Shown here piece after piece: positions 17,444 to 26,991 of a stretch of 64,000 nucleotides of DNA (the stretch's first letter is position 1; every line of letters begins with the position of its first letter). The notes beneath the pieces are model-generated. The model saw nothing but the letters and a program-made list of their open reading frames with translations. It did no database searches and was not told the origin of the DNA. The position numbers and the translations under genes were made by a program. The DNA is from Candidatus Rokuibacteriota bacterium (lineage in GTDB: Bacteria; Methylomirabilota; Methylomirabilia; Rokubacteriales; CSP1-6), in NCBI GenBank assembly GCA_003220535.1, contig QHSU01000061.1:91905-155904 (forward strand), written 5' to 3'.

Positions 17444-19009
17444 TCACCGGGGCTTCTTGAGAAAGAGATTGACGTCCGTGGGCGTGATCAGGTCGGGCAC
17501 CGTCCAGCCGTCGAGATCGTACTCGGCCATGCATTGCTCGGCGAATCCCCTGAATTCCTGGGCCCGCCCGCTCGTCTGCGCCATCTGCCAGGTGATGACG
17601 CGGATGGTCTCGGCGGCGCCCGCGTAGTTGCGCTCGTACAGCTCGTGCCGTCCGCCGAACTCGGTCCCGACGGCGTCCCAGAGAAGCTTCATCAACTTGA
17701 TCCGCTCGACCGCGTCCGTGCCGTCGGAGCCGCGCAAGTACTTCTCGAGATACGGGCGCAGGGCCGGCGTACGGAAGTCGACGGCGTGCGAGTTGAGGTA
17801 GATCAGGCCGCTGGCGAGGATGCTCTCCGTGAGCTCCTTGACGCGCGGATAGGCCACGGTGGAGAAGACGCGATACGCCTGAGCGTATTCCGGGTTGGGG
17901 AGGACGGTGTCGCCGGCCCACGGTGCGGGCGTGCGGGCCATCGCGTCGGAGAGCCCCCAGAAGAGATTGCGCCACGCGATGGCCTCGCCGACCGACGCCT
18001 GCACGTTGCGCGTCTCGCTGGTGCCGACGGCGTCCACCGCCTTCAGGAGCAGTCCGGCGATGAAGTCCAGCTTGACGGCCAGGCGCACGCAGCCGTGGAA
18101 CATGGCGCGCGGGAAGAAGCCGGAGTTCTCGAAGAAGGTGTTCGACTTCTTCACATCCTCGTACACGAAGACGTTTTCCCAGGGGACCAGCGCCCGGTCG
18201 AGGACCAGGATGGCGTCGTTCTCGTCCATGCGGCTGCTGAGCGGGTAGTCGAACGGGCTGCCCATCACCTCGGCCGTCATCGCGTAGGACGGGCGGCAGA
18301 TCAGCTTCACCCCGGGCGTGTCCATCGAGGCGATGAAGACCACCGCGAACTCCTTCGTCTTGATGGGTGCGGTGGTCGGGTGGGCGATGAAGTTCGCGTG
18401 CGTGAGTGCCGAGCCGGTGGCCACGACCTTCGCGCCGCTGACCAGCAGGCCAGCGTCGGTCTCCTTCTCCACGTGCACGTAGACGTCCGCGACCTCGTCC
18501 GGCGGCCGGTGCCGGTCGACCGGCGGCTGCACCAGGGCGTGATTCAGGTAGAGGACGCGCTCCTGTGCCGCGCGATACCACCGCCGCGCGTTGTCCTGGT
18601 GCGGCGCGTAGAACTCGGCGTTGGCGCCGAGCGTGGCCAGGAAGGCGGCCTTGTAGTCGGGTGAGCGGCCCATCCATCCATAGGTGAGGCGCGCCCAGGC
18701 CGCGATCGCGTCGCGGGCCTTCACGAGGTCCTCGGCGCCCGCCGGCGCCCGGAAGTACCGGTGAGTGTAGCCCCCGGAGCCGGTATCGGTCGCGCACGTC
18801 AACAGCTCCTGCGTGGCCGGCTCGTGCAGCGCATCGTAGAGCCGCGCCAGCATACGGGCGGGATTGCGGAAGGCCGGGTGCGTCGTCACGTCGTCGACGC
18901 GCTCGCCGTAAATCCAGATCTCGCGGCCGTCGCGAAGGCTCTCGAGGAATTCTTTTCCGGTGAACGGCCGAGTGCCCCTCGGCGCTCGAGCCCGGGCGTC
19001 CATTTCCAT
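17444..19009 (-). CDS. hpaB: 4-hydroxyphenylacetate 3-monooxygenase-type oxygenase (HpaB family)
   Basis: 521 aa, the normal size for HpaB. Recognisable parts are [20 protein letters not shown], the [10 protein letters not shown] flavin/substrate region, [20 protein letters not shown], and the C-terminal [12 protein letters not shown]. The enzyme family uses FADH2 and oxygen to ortho-hydroxylate phenols. The ATG at 19009 has GGAGG 10 nt upstream; the much longer open frame upstream is antisense noise over the MASE1 gene. No HpaC flavin reductase is adjacent, so reduced flavin must come from elsewhere. The exact phenolic substrate is not determined by sequence. Confidence 0.9.
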   Translation of the reverse strand: MEMDARARAPRGTRPFTGKEFLESLRDGREIWIYGERVDDVTTHPAFRNPARMLARLYDALHEPATQELLTCATDTGSGGYTHRYFRAPAGAEDLVKARDAIAAWARLTYGWMGRSPDYKAAFLATLGANAEFYAPHQDNARRWYRAAQERVLYLNHALVQPPVDRHRPPDEVADVYVHVEKETDAGLLVSGAKVVATGSALTHANFIAHPTTAPIKTKEFAVVFIASMDTPGVKLICRPSYAMTAEVMGSPFDYPLSSRMDENDAILVLDRALVPWENVFVYEDVKKSNTFFENSGFFPRAMFHGCVRLAVKLDFIAGLLLKAVDAVGTSETRNVQASVGEAIAWRNLFWGLSDAMARTPAPWAGDTVLPNPEYAQAYRVFSTVAYPRVKELTESILASGLIYLNSHAVDFRTPALRPYLEKYLRGSDGTDAVERIKLMKLLWDAVGTEFGGRHELYERNYAGAAETIRVITWQMAQTSGRAQEFRGFAEQCMAEYDLDGWTVPDLITPTDVNLFLKKPR

Positions 19010-19129
19010 GAGGCTCAGTCCTCCTTCAGGCGGCGGTCGCGCCTCGGGCGCGCGCCCCGTGACTCCGGACTCCTGGGATCGTAGTGGCACTCGCGGGCCG
19101 AGGCAATCGTCGAATGGAGCCCGCCGTTC

Positions 19130-20962
19130 GTGTATCGTGAGTGGAACGGAGCGCTTGGGGTGAATACCGTCTCGCGCCTCCTGGTCCTCGTTATCCTGGC
19201 GGGGGTGTATTTCGTCGCCGGCAAGCTCGGCTTGATGCTCGCCATGGTGCATCCGAGCGCGACGGCGGTATGGGCGCCGACCGGAATCGCGCTGGCGGCC
19301 TTCCTCCGGCTGGGGTTGGGCGTGTGGCCGGCCATTTTCGTCGCCGCGTTCCTGGTCAACCTGACGACGGCCGGATCGGTCACAACCTCGCTCGGAATCG
19401 CGCTCGGGAACACCCTCGAGGCCGCGGCGGGAAGCGCCCTGGTGACGCGATTCGCCCGCGGGAGCGCAGCCTTCGATCGCGCCGCGGACGTCTTCAAGTT
19501 CACCGGCCTGGCTGCCCTGGTCAGCACGACCGTGAGTGCCACCATCGGCGTGACGAGCCTCGCCTTGACCGGGCACGCCGCCTGGGCGGACTACGGCGCC
19601 ATCTGGTTGACCTGGTGGCTGGGCGACGCCGCCGGCGCACTCATCGTCGCGCCCCCTCTGCTCCTCTGGAGCGCCGGCCGCCCCGTGCGCTGGGGCCAGG
19701 CCCGCTGGATCGAGGCCCTGCTCGTGCTGCTGACGGTCATCGGCGTCGGCCAGCTGGTGTTCAGCGGATCGTTTTCGCCTCCGGTGCAACGACTCCCGTT
19801 CCTCGGCATTCCGCCGCTCGTCTGGCTGGCGTACCGGTTCGGTCAGCGCGAGGCGGCCAGCGCGACCCTCGTGCTGTCGGGCATCGCGCTCTGGGGCACC
19901 CTGTCCGGCTTCGGCCCCTTCGCGCAGGAAATGCCGAACGTGGCGCTCCTGTCGCTGCAAGCCTACATGAGCGTGATCACCCTCACGGCGCTCGTGCTCG
20001 CCGCCGCAGTGGCCGACCGCCGGCGGGCGGATGAAGAGCGCCTGAAGGAGGCTCGAGAGCGTGTGCGGGCTTACGAGGCGCTCGAGAAGAGCGAGGAGCT
20101 CCATCGTGCCATCGCCGAGCTCACCTCCGATTTCGCGGTCGTCTCACGCGTCGACCCCGACGGCGGCGTCGTCGTCGAGTCGGCGACGGAGGGCTTCAGG
20201 CGGGTGACGGGGTATGCGCTGGAAGAGCTCGTCGGCCCGGATGGCTGGAAGCCTCTCCTCGACGTCGGTGCGGTCGCGACGTTGCGCCACGCGAGCACGC
20301 GGCTCCTGTCGGGCGAGAGCCTCTCGCTCGAGATCCCGGTCACTTCGAAGAATGGCGAGGAGCGATGGCTTCTCTGTCACGCCCAACCGGTCTGGAGTGC
20401 CGCCGAGGCCCGCATCGTCCGCATTCTCGGCGCGGCCGAAGACGTCACCGACCGCCGCGAGACGGAGGACAAGCTGCGGCGGCATCAAGCGGCGATCCTC
20501 CAGCTGTCCACCCCGGTGCTGCGGATCCGCGAGCGCTTGCTCATCCTGCCTGTGGTCGGCCCGATCGACGCTCCGCGCGCGCAGCACCTGACCGACGAGC
20601 TGTTGAGGAGCATACGGGCGAACCGGGCGAAGGCGGTTGTGATCGACCTGACCGGCGTCGCGACGATGATCCCGGACGTCGCCCAGCAGATGCTGAAAAC
20701 GGTCGAAGCGTGCCGGCTCCTGGGGGCGTCGATCATCGTGACCGGCATGTCGCACACGATCGCCGACACCCTTGTTTCGATCGGCGTGGACATGGGCAAG
20801 GTGACGAGCCTTGGCGACTTGCAGAGCGGGATGGAGGCGGCCGAAGGCCTCCTCGCGGCCGACGCGATGTCGACCGCGGCAGATCCAGACCGTGCCGTTG
20901 CGTCGAGCGGTGCCGCGCTCAGCCTCGGCGGACGAACTCGGCCGCTCCGGCGCTCGCCCTGA
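19130..20962 (+). CDS. MASE1-PAS-STAS membrane sensor (RsbR-like)
   Basis: 610 aa (or 600 if the GTG at 19160, [10 protein letters not shown], is the start). Residues 15-300 form the eight-helix MASE1 sensor, with [15 protein letters not shown] near the start. A coiled linker leads to a PAS/PAC domain (about 325-445), and a STAS domain (about 455-575) ends the protein. There is no kinase, GGDEF or EAL domain, so output is by protein interaction as in RsbR stressosome regulators. The first phospho-acceptor region, usually TGVxxxDT, reads TGVATMIPD, so the usual Thr is replaced by Pro; the second site (VTGMS) keeps its Thr. The gene is divergent from hpaB. Confidence 0.88.
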   Translation: MYREWNGALGVNTVSRLLVLVILAGVYFVAGKLGLMLAMVHPSATAVWAPTGIALAAFLRLGLGVWPAIFVAAFLVNLTTAGSVTTSLGIALGNTLEAAAGSALVTRFARGSAAFDRAADVFKFTGLAALVSTTVSATIGVTSLALTGHAAWADYGAIWLTWWLGDAAGALIVAPPLLLWSAGRPVRWGQARWIEALLVLLTVIGVGQLVFSGSFSPPVQRLPFLGIPPLVWLAYRFGQREAASATLVLSGIALWGTLSGFGPFAQEMPNVALLSLQAYMSVITLTALVLAAAVADRRRADEERLKEARERVRAYEALEKSEELHRAIAELTSDFAVVSRVDPDGGVVVESATEGFRRVTGYALEELVGPDGWKPLLDVGAVATLRHASTRLLSGESLSLEIPVTSKNGEERWLLCHAQPVWSAAEARIVRILGAAEDVTDRRETEDKLRRHQAAILQLSTPVLRIRERLLILPVVGPIDAPRAQHLTDELLRSIRANRAKAVVIDLTGVATMIPDVAQQMLKTVEACRLLGASIIVTGMSHTIADTLVSIGVDMGKVTSLGDLQSGMEAAEGLLAADAMSTAADPDRAVASSGAALSLGGRTRPLRRSP

Positions 20963-20977
20963 GCGTGCGCCGGCGGC

Positions 20978-21340
20978 TCAGTAGCTGACGCAGGGACTCC
21001 CGTCCGCCAGGAACTCGACGAGCTTCGCACCGCCAACGATGGCAGCGCCGGCGACCAGGTTGTTCTCGTCGAGCCGGCGCTTCTTGAAGCAGGGCGAGCA
21101 CACGAAGATCGTCCCCCCGGCCTTCGCGAAGCTCTCCATCAGCTCGCGCAGCGGCGCGAACCCTTCTTCGCGGACGTCGTCGGCGTACCCTTTCTGGGCG
21201 AGACGTACGCCTTCGATGCTCAGGAACACGAGCGTTTCCTTGCCCGAGCCCACCGCGGCGTTGGCCAACACGAAGGCCACCGTCGCTCGGTCAGGATCGT
21301 CCTTGGCGTGGGTGAGATTGACGCAGAACCGGTTTGCCAT
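20978..21340 (-). CDS. DsrE/F-like family protein
   Basis: 120 aa. The start RFCVNLTHAKDDPDRATVAF, the strand-loop LVFLSIEGVRLAQKG and the segment GTIFVCSPCFKKRRL match the DsrE-like fold of small sulfur-transfer or peroxiredoxin-like proteins. Two cysteines in CSPC provide a possible redox site. The gene starts 4 nt after the TusA-like stop, and both follow livF closely. Such proteins carry or accept persulfides in sulfur relay; the actual role here is not established. Confidence 0.8.
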   Translation of the reverse strand: MANRFCVNLTHAKDDPDRATVAFVLANAAVGSGKETLVFLSIEGVRLAQKGYADDVREEGFAPLRELMESFAKAGGTIFVCSPCFKKRRLDENNLVAGAAIVGGAKLVEFLADGSPCVSY

Positions 21341-21343
21341 GGC

Positions 21344-21559
21344 TCAGCTCTCCTTTCGGCGGATCCAGTACACGGGATGCGCCGCCTCGACCAGCCCGTG
21401 CCCGGTCATTCGGCACCACGCCGGGATATCGGCCGGCGCACCCGAGTCACGGGCGACGAGCTTCAGTATGCACCCCGGCGGCATCGCGTCCATGCGCAGG
21501 CGGAGCTCGAGCACGAGCTCGCCACAGCCGAGGTCACCCGCGTCCCACTCGACGTCCAT
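21344..21559 (-). CDS. TusA-like protein with altered CPxP motif
   Basis: 71 aa. The TusA/SirA fold is clear from GCILKLVARDSGAPADIPAW followed by CRMTGHGLVEA. The active-site motif, usually CPxP, reads CGELV (residues 12-16): the Cys is kept and both prolines are lost. The ATG at 21559 overlaps the end of livF (stop at 21562) within 3 nt, so this is translationally close to the transporter. With the DsrE-like gene it forms a conserved-looking two-gene tail to the Liv operon. Sulfur transfer is inferred from the fold only. Confidence 0.75.
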   Translation of the reverse strand: MDVEWDAGDLGCGELVLELRLRMDAMPPGCILKLVARDSGAPADIPAWCRMTGHGLVEAAHPVYWIRRKES

Positions 21560-21561
21560 CG

Positions 21562-22257
21562 TCAGACGCCCAGGTAGCGCGCCTTGACCTCGGGATTGCG
21601 CAGGAGCTCGTCCGGGCGGGATTCGTAGACGATCCTGCCCTTGCTCATGAGGTAGACGTAATCGGCGATGCGGAGCGCGAAGGCCAGGTTCTGCTCGACG
21701 ATGAGGATGGACGCGCCCCCGGCCTTGAGCCGGCCCAGGATGCGCCCGAGCTCCCGCACCAGCAGCGGCGCCAGCCCCTCCGAGGGCTCGTCCATCAAGA
21801 GAATGTCGGGGTTGCCGACCAGGGCCCGGCCGCAGGCGAGCATCTGCTGCTCGCCCCCGGAGAGCTTGTTGCCGCGGTTCCGGAGACGCTCGCGCAGGCG
21901 CGGGAACAGCTCGAGCACCCGGTCGAAGCTCCAGCCGGCGCCGTTGCCGTGGCGCAGGCCGATCTCGAGGTGCTCGTTCACGGCGAGCGACGCGAAGATG
22001 CGCCGTCCCTGCGGGACCAGCCCCACGCCGCGCCGGGCGATCTCGTGCGCGGGCAGGCGCGTGATGTCTTCGCCCCGCAGCACGATGCGGCCGCGCCGCG
22101 GCGGCGTGAAGCCGATGATGGAGCGGATCAGCGTCGTCTTGCCGACGCCGTTCCTTCCGAGGACGGCCACGACCTGCCCCTGACCCACGCGCAGCGAGAG
22201 ACCCTGCAGGATGTAGCTCTCGCCGTAGTTGGTGTGGATGTCCTGGACCTCAAGCAT
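21562..22257 (-). CDS. livF: Branched-chain amino acid type ABC ATPase
   Basis: 231 aa, the normal LivF length. Walker A is GRNGVGKTT, the signature is LSGGEQQ, and Walker B is PDILLMDEPSEGLAP. The C-terminal YLMSKGRIVYES ends with the LivF pattern. It overlaps the livG stop by 8 nt, so the two are translationally coupled. Together with livG, livM and livH it forms a complete high-affinity ABC importer. The substrate is set by the binding protein at 26992 and need not be an amino acid: such transporters in this kind of genome often move amides, aromatic acids or other organics. Confidence 0.95.
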   Translation of the reverse strand: MLEVQDIHTNYGESYILQGLSLRVGQGQVVAVLGRNGVGKTTLIRSIIGFTPPRRGRIVLRGEDITRLPAHEIARRGVGLVPQGRRIFASLAVNEHLEIGLRHGNGAGWSFDRVLELFPRLRERLRNRGNKLSGGEQQMLACGRALVGNPDILLMDEPSEGLAPLLVRELGRILGRLKAGGASILIVEQNLAFALRIADYVYLMSKGRIVYESRPDELLRNPEVKARYLGV

Positions 22258-22999
22258 CGTCGTCGGTCCCGAGGTAGATGGCCGCGACCTCCGGATCGCT
22301 CCGGATCTTGTCCTTGCTCCCCTCGGCGAGGACGCGCCCCTGGAAGAGCACGGCGACGCGATCGACGAGGTCGAGGGCGACGTCCATGTCGTGCTCGATC
22401 AAGAGGATCGTCGTGTCACGGGAGAACCGCCGGATCATCTCCGTCACCGACGCCGTCTCGGCGGGCGACAGGCCCGCCGTCGGCTCGTCGAGCAGGAGGA
22501 CTTTCGGCGCCCCCGCCAGGGCCAGGATCAGCTCGACCTGCCGCTGCTCGCCGTACGAGAGCCGGCCCGTCATCTGCTGGCACCGGTCGGCCAGCCCCCA
22601 GTCGACGAGCAGCGCCTCGGCGCGCGCGAGGAGATGGCGATACGTCTCACGCGGTCGGTGGAGCGCGAAGCGGACCGGGTCGAGCCCTTGCACGGCGAGC
22701 AGCACGCTGTCGAGCACGGTGAGCCGCGGGAAGAGCGTGGTGATCTGGAAGGTGCGAGCCAGCCCGAGCTGGGCGCGGCGGTGCGGCGGCAGCCGGGTCA
22801 CGTCCTGGCCGAACAGGCGAATCCGCCCCGCCATGGGGCGGAAGATCCCGGTGACGATGTTGAAGAGCGTGGTCTTGCCCGCGCCGTTGGGGCCGATGAT
22901 GGCCAGGCGCTCGCCGGGCGCGACGACCAGGTTCACGTCGTTGAGGGCGAGGAGCCCGCCGAAGCGGTGGGAGAGCTGCTCGACCTGGAGGGCCATCAT
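22250..22999 (-). CDS. livG: Branched-chain amino acid type ABC ATPase
   Basis: 249 aa starting at the first of two consecutive ATGs (22999). Walker A GPNGAGKTTLFN, signature LSYGEQRQVEL and Walker B KVLLLDEPTAGLSP are all present, with the longer LivG helical region. The livM stop overlaps the start as ATGA. It pairs with LivF to power the permease. Confidence 0.95.
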   Translation of the reverse strand: MMALQVEQLSHRFGGLLALNDVNLVVAPGERLAIIGPNGAGKTTLFNIVTGIFRPMAGRIRLFGQDVTRLPPHRRAQLGLARTFQITTLFPRLTVLDSVLLAVQGLDPVRFALHRPRETYRHLLARAEALLVDWGLADRCQQMTGRLSYGEQRQVELILALAGAPKVLLLDEPTAGLSPAETASVTEMIRRFSRDTTILLIEHDMDVALDLVDRVAVLFQGRVLAEGSKDKIRSDPEVAAIYLGTDDDA

Positions 23000-23931
23000 G
23001 CCGGCGGGCTTCCCAGGCGCTGCCGGACGAGCCCAACGAGCCCGTGAGGTGCCCAGAGCGTGACGAGCACGTAGATGACGCCCAGGACCAGCACCCAACG
23101 CTCCATGTAGGCGCTGATGAGATTTTCCAGGAACACGATGACGGCGGCCCCGAGTGCTGCGCCGATCAAGGTGCCGGCGCCGCCGAGGATGACCATGAGC
23201 AACGCCGAGGCCGAGAAGACGATGTTGAGATAGCTCGGGCTCACGAATCCATTGAAGTAGACGAAGAGATTGCCGGCGAGCCCGGCAAAGAGCCCGGCCA
23301 GGATGAACGCGACGTACTTGTAGCGCCACACGTCGTAGCCGAGCACCTCCATCCGGCGCTCGCTCTCCCGGATGCCGACGAGCGCCCGCCCGAACGGCGA
23401 GCTCACGATCACCCATAGCACGACGGCGCCGAGCGCGAAGAAGCTCAGCACGAAGTAGTAGAAGGGCACGCCCTCCGTCAGCGCCCACGGCAGCGGCAGC
23501 TGCGGCCGCGGCACGCTGGGCAGCCCGTCGTCGCCGCCGGTGAGCGAGCGCCACCCGAAGGCGATGCCCCACAGGACCTGGCCGAGGGCGAGCGTGATCA
23601 TGAGGAAGTAGCTGCCGCGGGCGCGCAGGGCGAAGAGGCCGAAGAGCGCGCTCACGCCACCGGCCATCAGGAGCCCCGCGGGAAAATCGAGCCAGAAGTT
23701 GTTGGCGACCCGGAGCGCCAAGAGCCCGACCGTGTAGGCGGCGACCCCGAAATATGCGGCGTGGCCGAGAGACGGGAGCCCGGCGTAGCCGAGGAGGAGG
23801 TCGAGGCTCATGGCGAAGATGCCGAAGATGAGCATCTTCGTGAGCAAGCTCAACTGGTAGGAGGAGAGGACCGCGGGCAGCGCGACGAGGATCGCGAGCG
23901 CCGCCGCCCCACTCGCCAGGCGCGTCTTCAC
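22996..23931 (-). CDS. livM: Branched-chain amino acid type ABC permease
   Basis: 311 aa from a GTG at 23931 that overlaps the livH stop as GTGA. Eight to nine hydrophobic segments are present; the LivM hallmarks include YAGLPSLGHAAYFGVAAYT, VGIRESERRMEVLGYDVWRYK and GGAGTLIGAALGAAVIVFLE. The reading frame is open further upstream, but that lies inside livH. Confidence 0.94.
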   Translation of the reverse strand: MKTRLASGAAALAILVALPAVLSSYQLSLLTKMLIFGIFAMSLDLLLGYAGLPSLGHAAYFGVAAYTVGLLALRVANNFWLDFPAGLLMAGGVSALFGLFALRARGSYFLMITLALGQVLWGIAFGWRSLTGGDDGLPSVPRPQLPLPWALTEGVPFYYFVLSFFALGAVVLWVIVSSPFGRALVGIRESERRMEVLGYDVWRYKYVAFILAGLFAGLAGNLFVYFNGFVSPSYLNIVFSASALLMVILGGAGTLIGAALGAAVIVFLENLISAYMERWVLVLGVIYVLVTLWAPHGLVGLVRQRLGSPPA

Positions 23932-24782
23932 CGGACGCCGAAGAGTCCCGTGGGCCGGATGGCCAGGATGATGGCCATCGGCGCGAACACCGTGAACAGG
24001 GCCAGCTCGGGGAAGAGCGCCTTGCCGAAGTTGTCGAGGAGCCCGACGAGCAGGCCGCCCACGAAGGCACCCTTGAGGCTGCCGAGCCCGCCGATGATGA
24101 CGACGACCAGCGCCATCTCGAGGATCTCGAAATCGGCCCCGGGGTAGACGCCGACGAAGGGCCCGCCGATGATGCCGCCGAGTCCGGCCAGGAAGGCGCC
24201 GAGCGCGAACACGGCGGTGGACAGGAAGCCGACGTTGACGCCCGTGCCGCGCGCCATCTCGGCGTCGTCCACGCCGGCGCGGATCATGGCGCCCAGGCGC
24301 GTGCCCTCCTGGAGCCACCAGAGCCCGAGGCCGATGACCAGCCCCACGGCGATGACGAAGAGGCGATAGCTCGGGAAGACGATCGCGCCGATCCGGATCG
24401 ATCGCTCGAAGATCTCGGGCTTCGGCAGCGTTTGCGGCGTGCCGCCCCAGAGCCAGAGCGAGAGATCGGCGAAGATCAACAGGAACCCGAAGGTCAGGAG
24501 GGCTTGCGGGAGCTCCTGCTCCGGGAAGCGGCGGAGGAAGAAGCGCTCCATCACGACGCCGACCAGCGTGACCACGGCCGTGGCGGCGAGCGCGGCGAGC
24601 ACGAAGCTCCCGGTGACCCTGATCGTCGCGAGCCCGACGTAGCCGCCCAGGATGTAGTAGGAGCCGTGGGCCAGGTTTAGCATCCGCATGAGCCCGTAGA
24701 TCAGCGAGAGCCCGGCGGCGAGCAGGAACAGCAGCATGCCGAACGAGATCCCGTTGAGGGCTTGGGTGACCCAGAACGTCAC
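23928..24782 (-). CDS. livH: Branched-chain amino acid type ABC permease
   Basis: 284 aa, all hydrophobic segments in place. Family features are the start TQALNGISFGMLLFLLAAGL, LNLAHGSYYILGGYV and, in the second half, GGLGSLKGAFVGGLLVG. It begins 16 nt after the LLM gene at 24799 ends, so the transporter genes are distal in the operon. Confidence 0.95.
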   Translation of the reverse strand: MTFWVTQALNGISFGMLLFLLAAGLSLIYGLMRMLNLAHGSYYILGGYVGLATIRVTGSFVLAALAATAVVTLVGVVMERFFLRRFPEQELPQALLTFGFLLIFADLSLWLWGGTPQTLPKPEIFERSIRIGAIVFPSYRLFVIAVGLVIGLGLWWLQEGTRLGAMIRAGVDDAEMARGTGVNVGFLSTAVFALGAFLAGLGGIIGGPFVGVYPGADFEILEMALVVVIIGGLGSLKGAFVGGLLVGLLDNFGKALFPELALFTVFAPMAIILAIRPTGLFGVR

Positions 24783-24798
24783 CGGTCAGTTCTCCCGT

Positions 24799-25914
24799 TC
24801 AGCCACGCTTGAGCGCGGGCAAGACTTTCTCGCCGAAGAGTCGGATGTTCTTCTGGGCGAGCGGGTGCGGCAGCGAGCCGAACTGGAAGAGCCCGACGAA
24901 GACGCCGACGCCCAGCTCGCGCGTCTGCGCGCGGATCTCGCGAATGACGTAGTCGGGGTCGCCCACGATCGACATGCCTTCCTTCTGGCAGAGATCGAAG
25001 TCGAACTCGTAGAGCGGCACGTCCTCGGCCTTCTCGACCCGCGCCGGACGCGGGGGCGGGGACTGCCCCATGAGCGCCAAGGAGCCGCGATGGTAGCTCA
25101 GGAGCTTCTGCCAGAAGTAGTCGAGATGCGGCTCCGCCTCCTCGCGCGCCCGGGCGTTCGTCTCCGCCACGTACACGTGGCGCACCAGGTGGCAGTGCTC
25201 GGGCCCGGGTGTCCAGCCGTGCTTGCGGGCCAGCGCCCGGTATCGATCGAGGACGGCGCGCACCCGCCCGACCGACCGGTAGGCGGAGCCGGTCGGCACG
25301 CGGCGGCTGGCCGCGATCTCGAGCCCCTCGTCGCTGTCGGCGGGCAGGATGATCGGCGGATGGGGCACCTGGAGCGGGCGCGGCCAGATCGAGACCCGGT
25401 CGAAGTTGAAATACTTGCCGTGCCACGCGAAGGGCTCGCGCTCCGTCCATGCCTTCACGACCAGGTCCCACGCCTCGGTCATGCGGGGGCGGGCCTCGGC
25501 GAGCGGGACGCTGTAGGCGAGAAACTCCTGGGGCACCCCGCGCACGAAGCCCGAGATGATGCGGCCGCCCGACATGACGTCGAGCATCGCGACCTCCTCG
25601 GCGAGTCGGACGGGATTCGCGTGGAGCGCGGGCAAGTTGCCGAAGATGCCGATCTTGATCTTCTTCGTCCGCTGGGTGAGCACGGCGGCGATGAGGTTGG
25701 GCGACGGCATGAGCCCGTAGGGCTTGGCGTGGTGCTCGTTGATGCAGATCGCGTCGTAGCCGCACTCCTCGTAGAGCTCCATCTGTCGGAAGTGCTCGTC
25801 GTACACCTGCCGGCCGAGCGCTGGATCATAGAGCCGGTTCGAGTCCGGGTAATAAGACGCCTCGGCGAGGTGCGGCCAGGGCATCAGATCGAACGCGTAG
25901 ACCTGCATGGTCAT
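24799..25914 (-). CDS. LLM-class flavin-dependent oxidoreductase
   Basis: 371 aa. Same subgroup as the gene at 12050: GYDAICINEHHAKPYGLMPS, RTKKIKIGIFGNLPALH, VAMLDVMSGGRIISGFVRG and WPRPLQVPHPPI. Its start overlaps the stop of the second LLM gene (25911) as ATGA, so they are coupled, and it precedes livH by 16 nt. Placement of two LLM enzymes between the binding protein and permease suggests the imported compound is oxidised by them. Confidence 0.9.
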   Translation of the reverse strand: MTMQVYAFDLMPWPHLAEASYYPDSNRLYDPALGRQVYDEHFRQMELYEECGYDAICINEHHAKPYGLMPSPNLIAAVLTQRTKKIKIGIFGNLPALHANPVRLAEEVAMLDVMSGGRIISGFVRGVPQEFLAYSVPLAEARPRMTEAWDLVVKAWTEREPFAWHGKYFNFDRVSIWPRPLQVPHPPIILPADSDEGLEIAASRRVPTGSAYRSVGRVRAVLDRYRALARKHGWTPGPEHCHLVRHVYVAETNARAREEAEPHLDYFWQKLLSYHRGSLALMGQSPPPRPARVEKAEDVPLYEFDFDLCQKEGMSIVGDPDYVIREIRAQTRELGVGVFVGLFQFGSLPHPLAQKNIRLFGEKVLPALKRG

Positions 25915-26912
25915 CTCCTTGCCATCGACGGCGTTCGCCAGGCGGGCATGACCTCACGGCTCCAGGCCTCGAGCGTGCCCGCGATGTTGGTCCCCATGAG
26001 CAGCGGCAGCACGTGCGTCACGCCGCACGCCTCGAGCCGCCGGACCGTCTGCGCCACGTCGGCGGCCGTCCCCGCGAAGACGAAGCTCTTCGCGATGTCG
26101 TCCGGCACCTGACGCGCATGCGCGGCATCGAGCGCAATGTGCTCGTCCCAGCGATAGCGCGCGAGGATCGTCGCGCCCAGCGCGCGCATCGCGTCGCCGC
26201 CGGCGGCCACCCACGGGCCGACGCGTCTGAGCGTGGTGGCCGCCCAGGAGCGCGTCTCGTTGATGGCCTGCGCGCCGTCGGTGCCGATCGAGGATCCCGC
26301 GATCACGACGACGTCGAGCGACCCGGCGTCGCGGCCTGCCCGGCGCGCGCCGTGCGCCACGTGGGCCAGCGCCTCGCGCACCAGCTCGGGCACGACCCCG
26401 ACGTTGAGGATGACGCCGTCCGCCAGCTCGCCGGCGACCTGGAGCACCCGAGGACTCGAGCTGGCGGCGTAGACCGGCACGCGCGGCGCGGCGATCCTGC
26501 CACGGACCTCGACGCCGTTCAGCGTCACCGTCTCACCAGCCACCAACGCCTTGATGAGCGTGAGCTTGCGGCGAAATTCGGCGGCGCCGTCGGCGCCCAA
26601 CCCGACGGTGCCCACCGCTGAGCCGCCGACGCCGACCCCGAGCAGGCACCGTCCACCGCTGAACTCGTTCAAGGCCAGGATGCCGCCCGCCGTCACCGTC
26701 AGGTCGCGCGTCACGGTGTTGGTCACGCCGCTGCCGATGCGGATTTGTGATGTGGCGTTGGCGCAGAGGGCGATCGCCGAATAGAGGTCGGGGGTCAGGA
26801 GCTGGGTGTCGCCGATCCAGACGGCGTCGAAGCCCAGCCGCTCGGCGGTCACGGCGTACTCCACGTACCGGCCGAGCGGGAACGGGCCCCAGAAGCCGGC
26901 GCCGAACTTCAC
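25911..26912 (-). CDS. LLM-class oxidoreductase (F420/methylene-H4MPT reductase-like)
   Basis: 333 aa from a GTG at 26912 (KFGAGFWGPFPLGRYVEYA). LGFDAVWIGDTQLLTPDLYS, IRIGSGVTNTVTRDLTVTAG and GRCLLGVGVGGSAVG resemble the smaller F420-dependent (Mer-like) branch of the superfamily rather than the FMN monooxygenases. An in-frame upstream extension to 26969 lacks typical sequence. It is coupled by overlap to the LLM gene downstream. The cofactor (F420 or flavin) cannot be decided without phylogeny. Confidence 0.85.
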   Translation of the reverse strand: MKFGAGFWGPFPLGRYVEYAVTAERLGFDAVWIGDTQLLTPDLYSAIALCANATSQIRIGSGVTNTVTRDLTVTAGGILALNEFSGGRCLLGVGVGGSAVGTVGLGADGAAEFRRKLTLIKALVAGETVTLNGVEVRGRIAAPRVPVYAASSSPRVLQVAGELADGVILNVGVVPELVREALAHVAHGARRAGRDAGSLDVVVIAGSSIGTDGAQAINETRSWAATTLRRVGPWVAAGGDAMRALGATILARYRWDEHIALDAAHARQVPDDIAKSFVFAGTAADVAQTVRRLEACGVTHVLPLLMGTNIAGTLEAWSREVMPAWRTPSMARR

Positions 26913-26991
26913 GGGGTCATCCTCGAGTCCAGCGCCACCTCCTCGTGTGTGGGCAGCACTATCGCCCACCTCATGACCGTTGACAACTCGA

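Noticed and set aside
19010..20104. Upstream extension of the hpaB frame
   Set aside because: The HpaB family start is at 19009 with a ribosome site; the rest is opposite the MASE1 gene.
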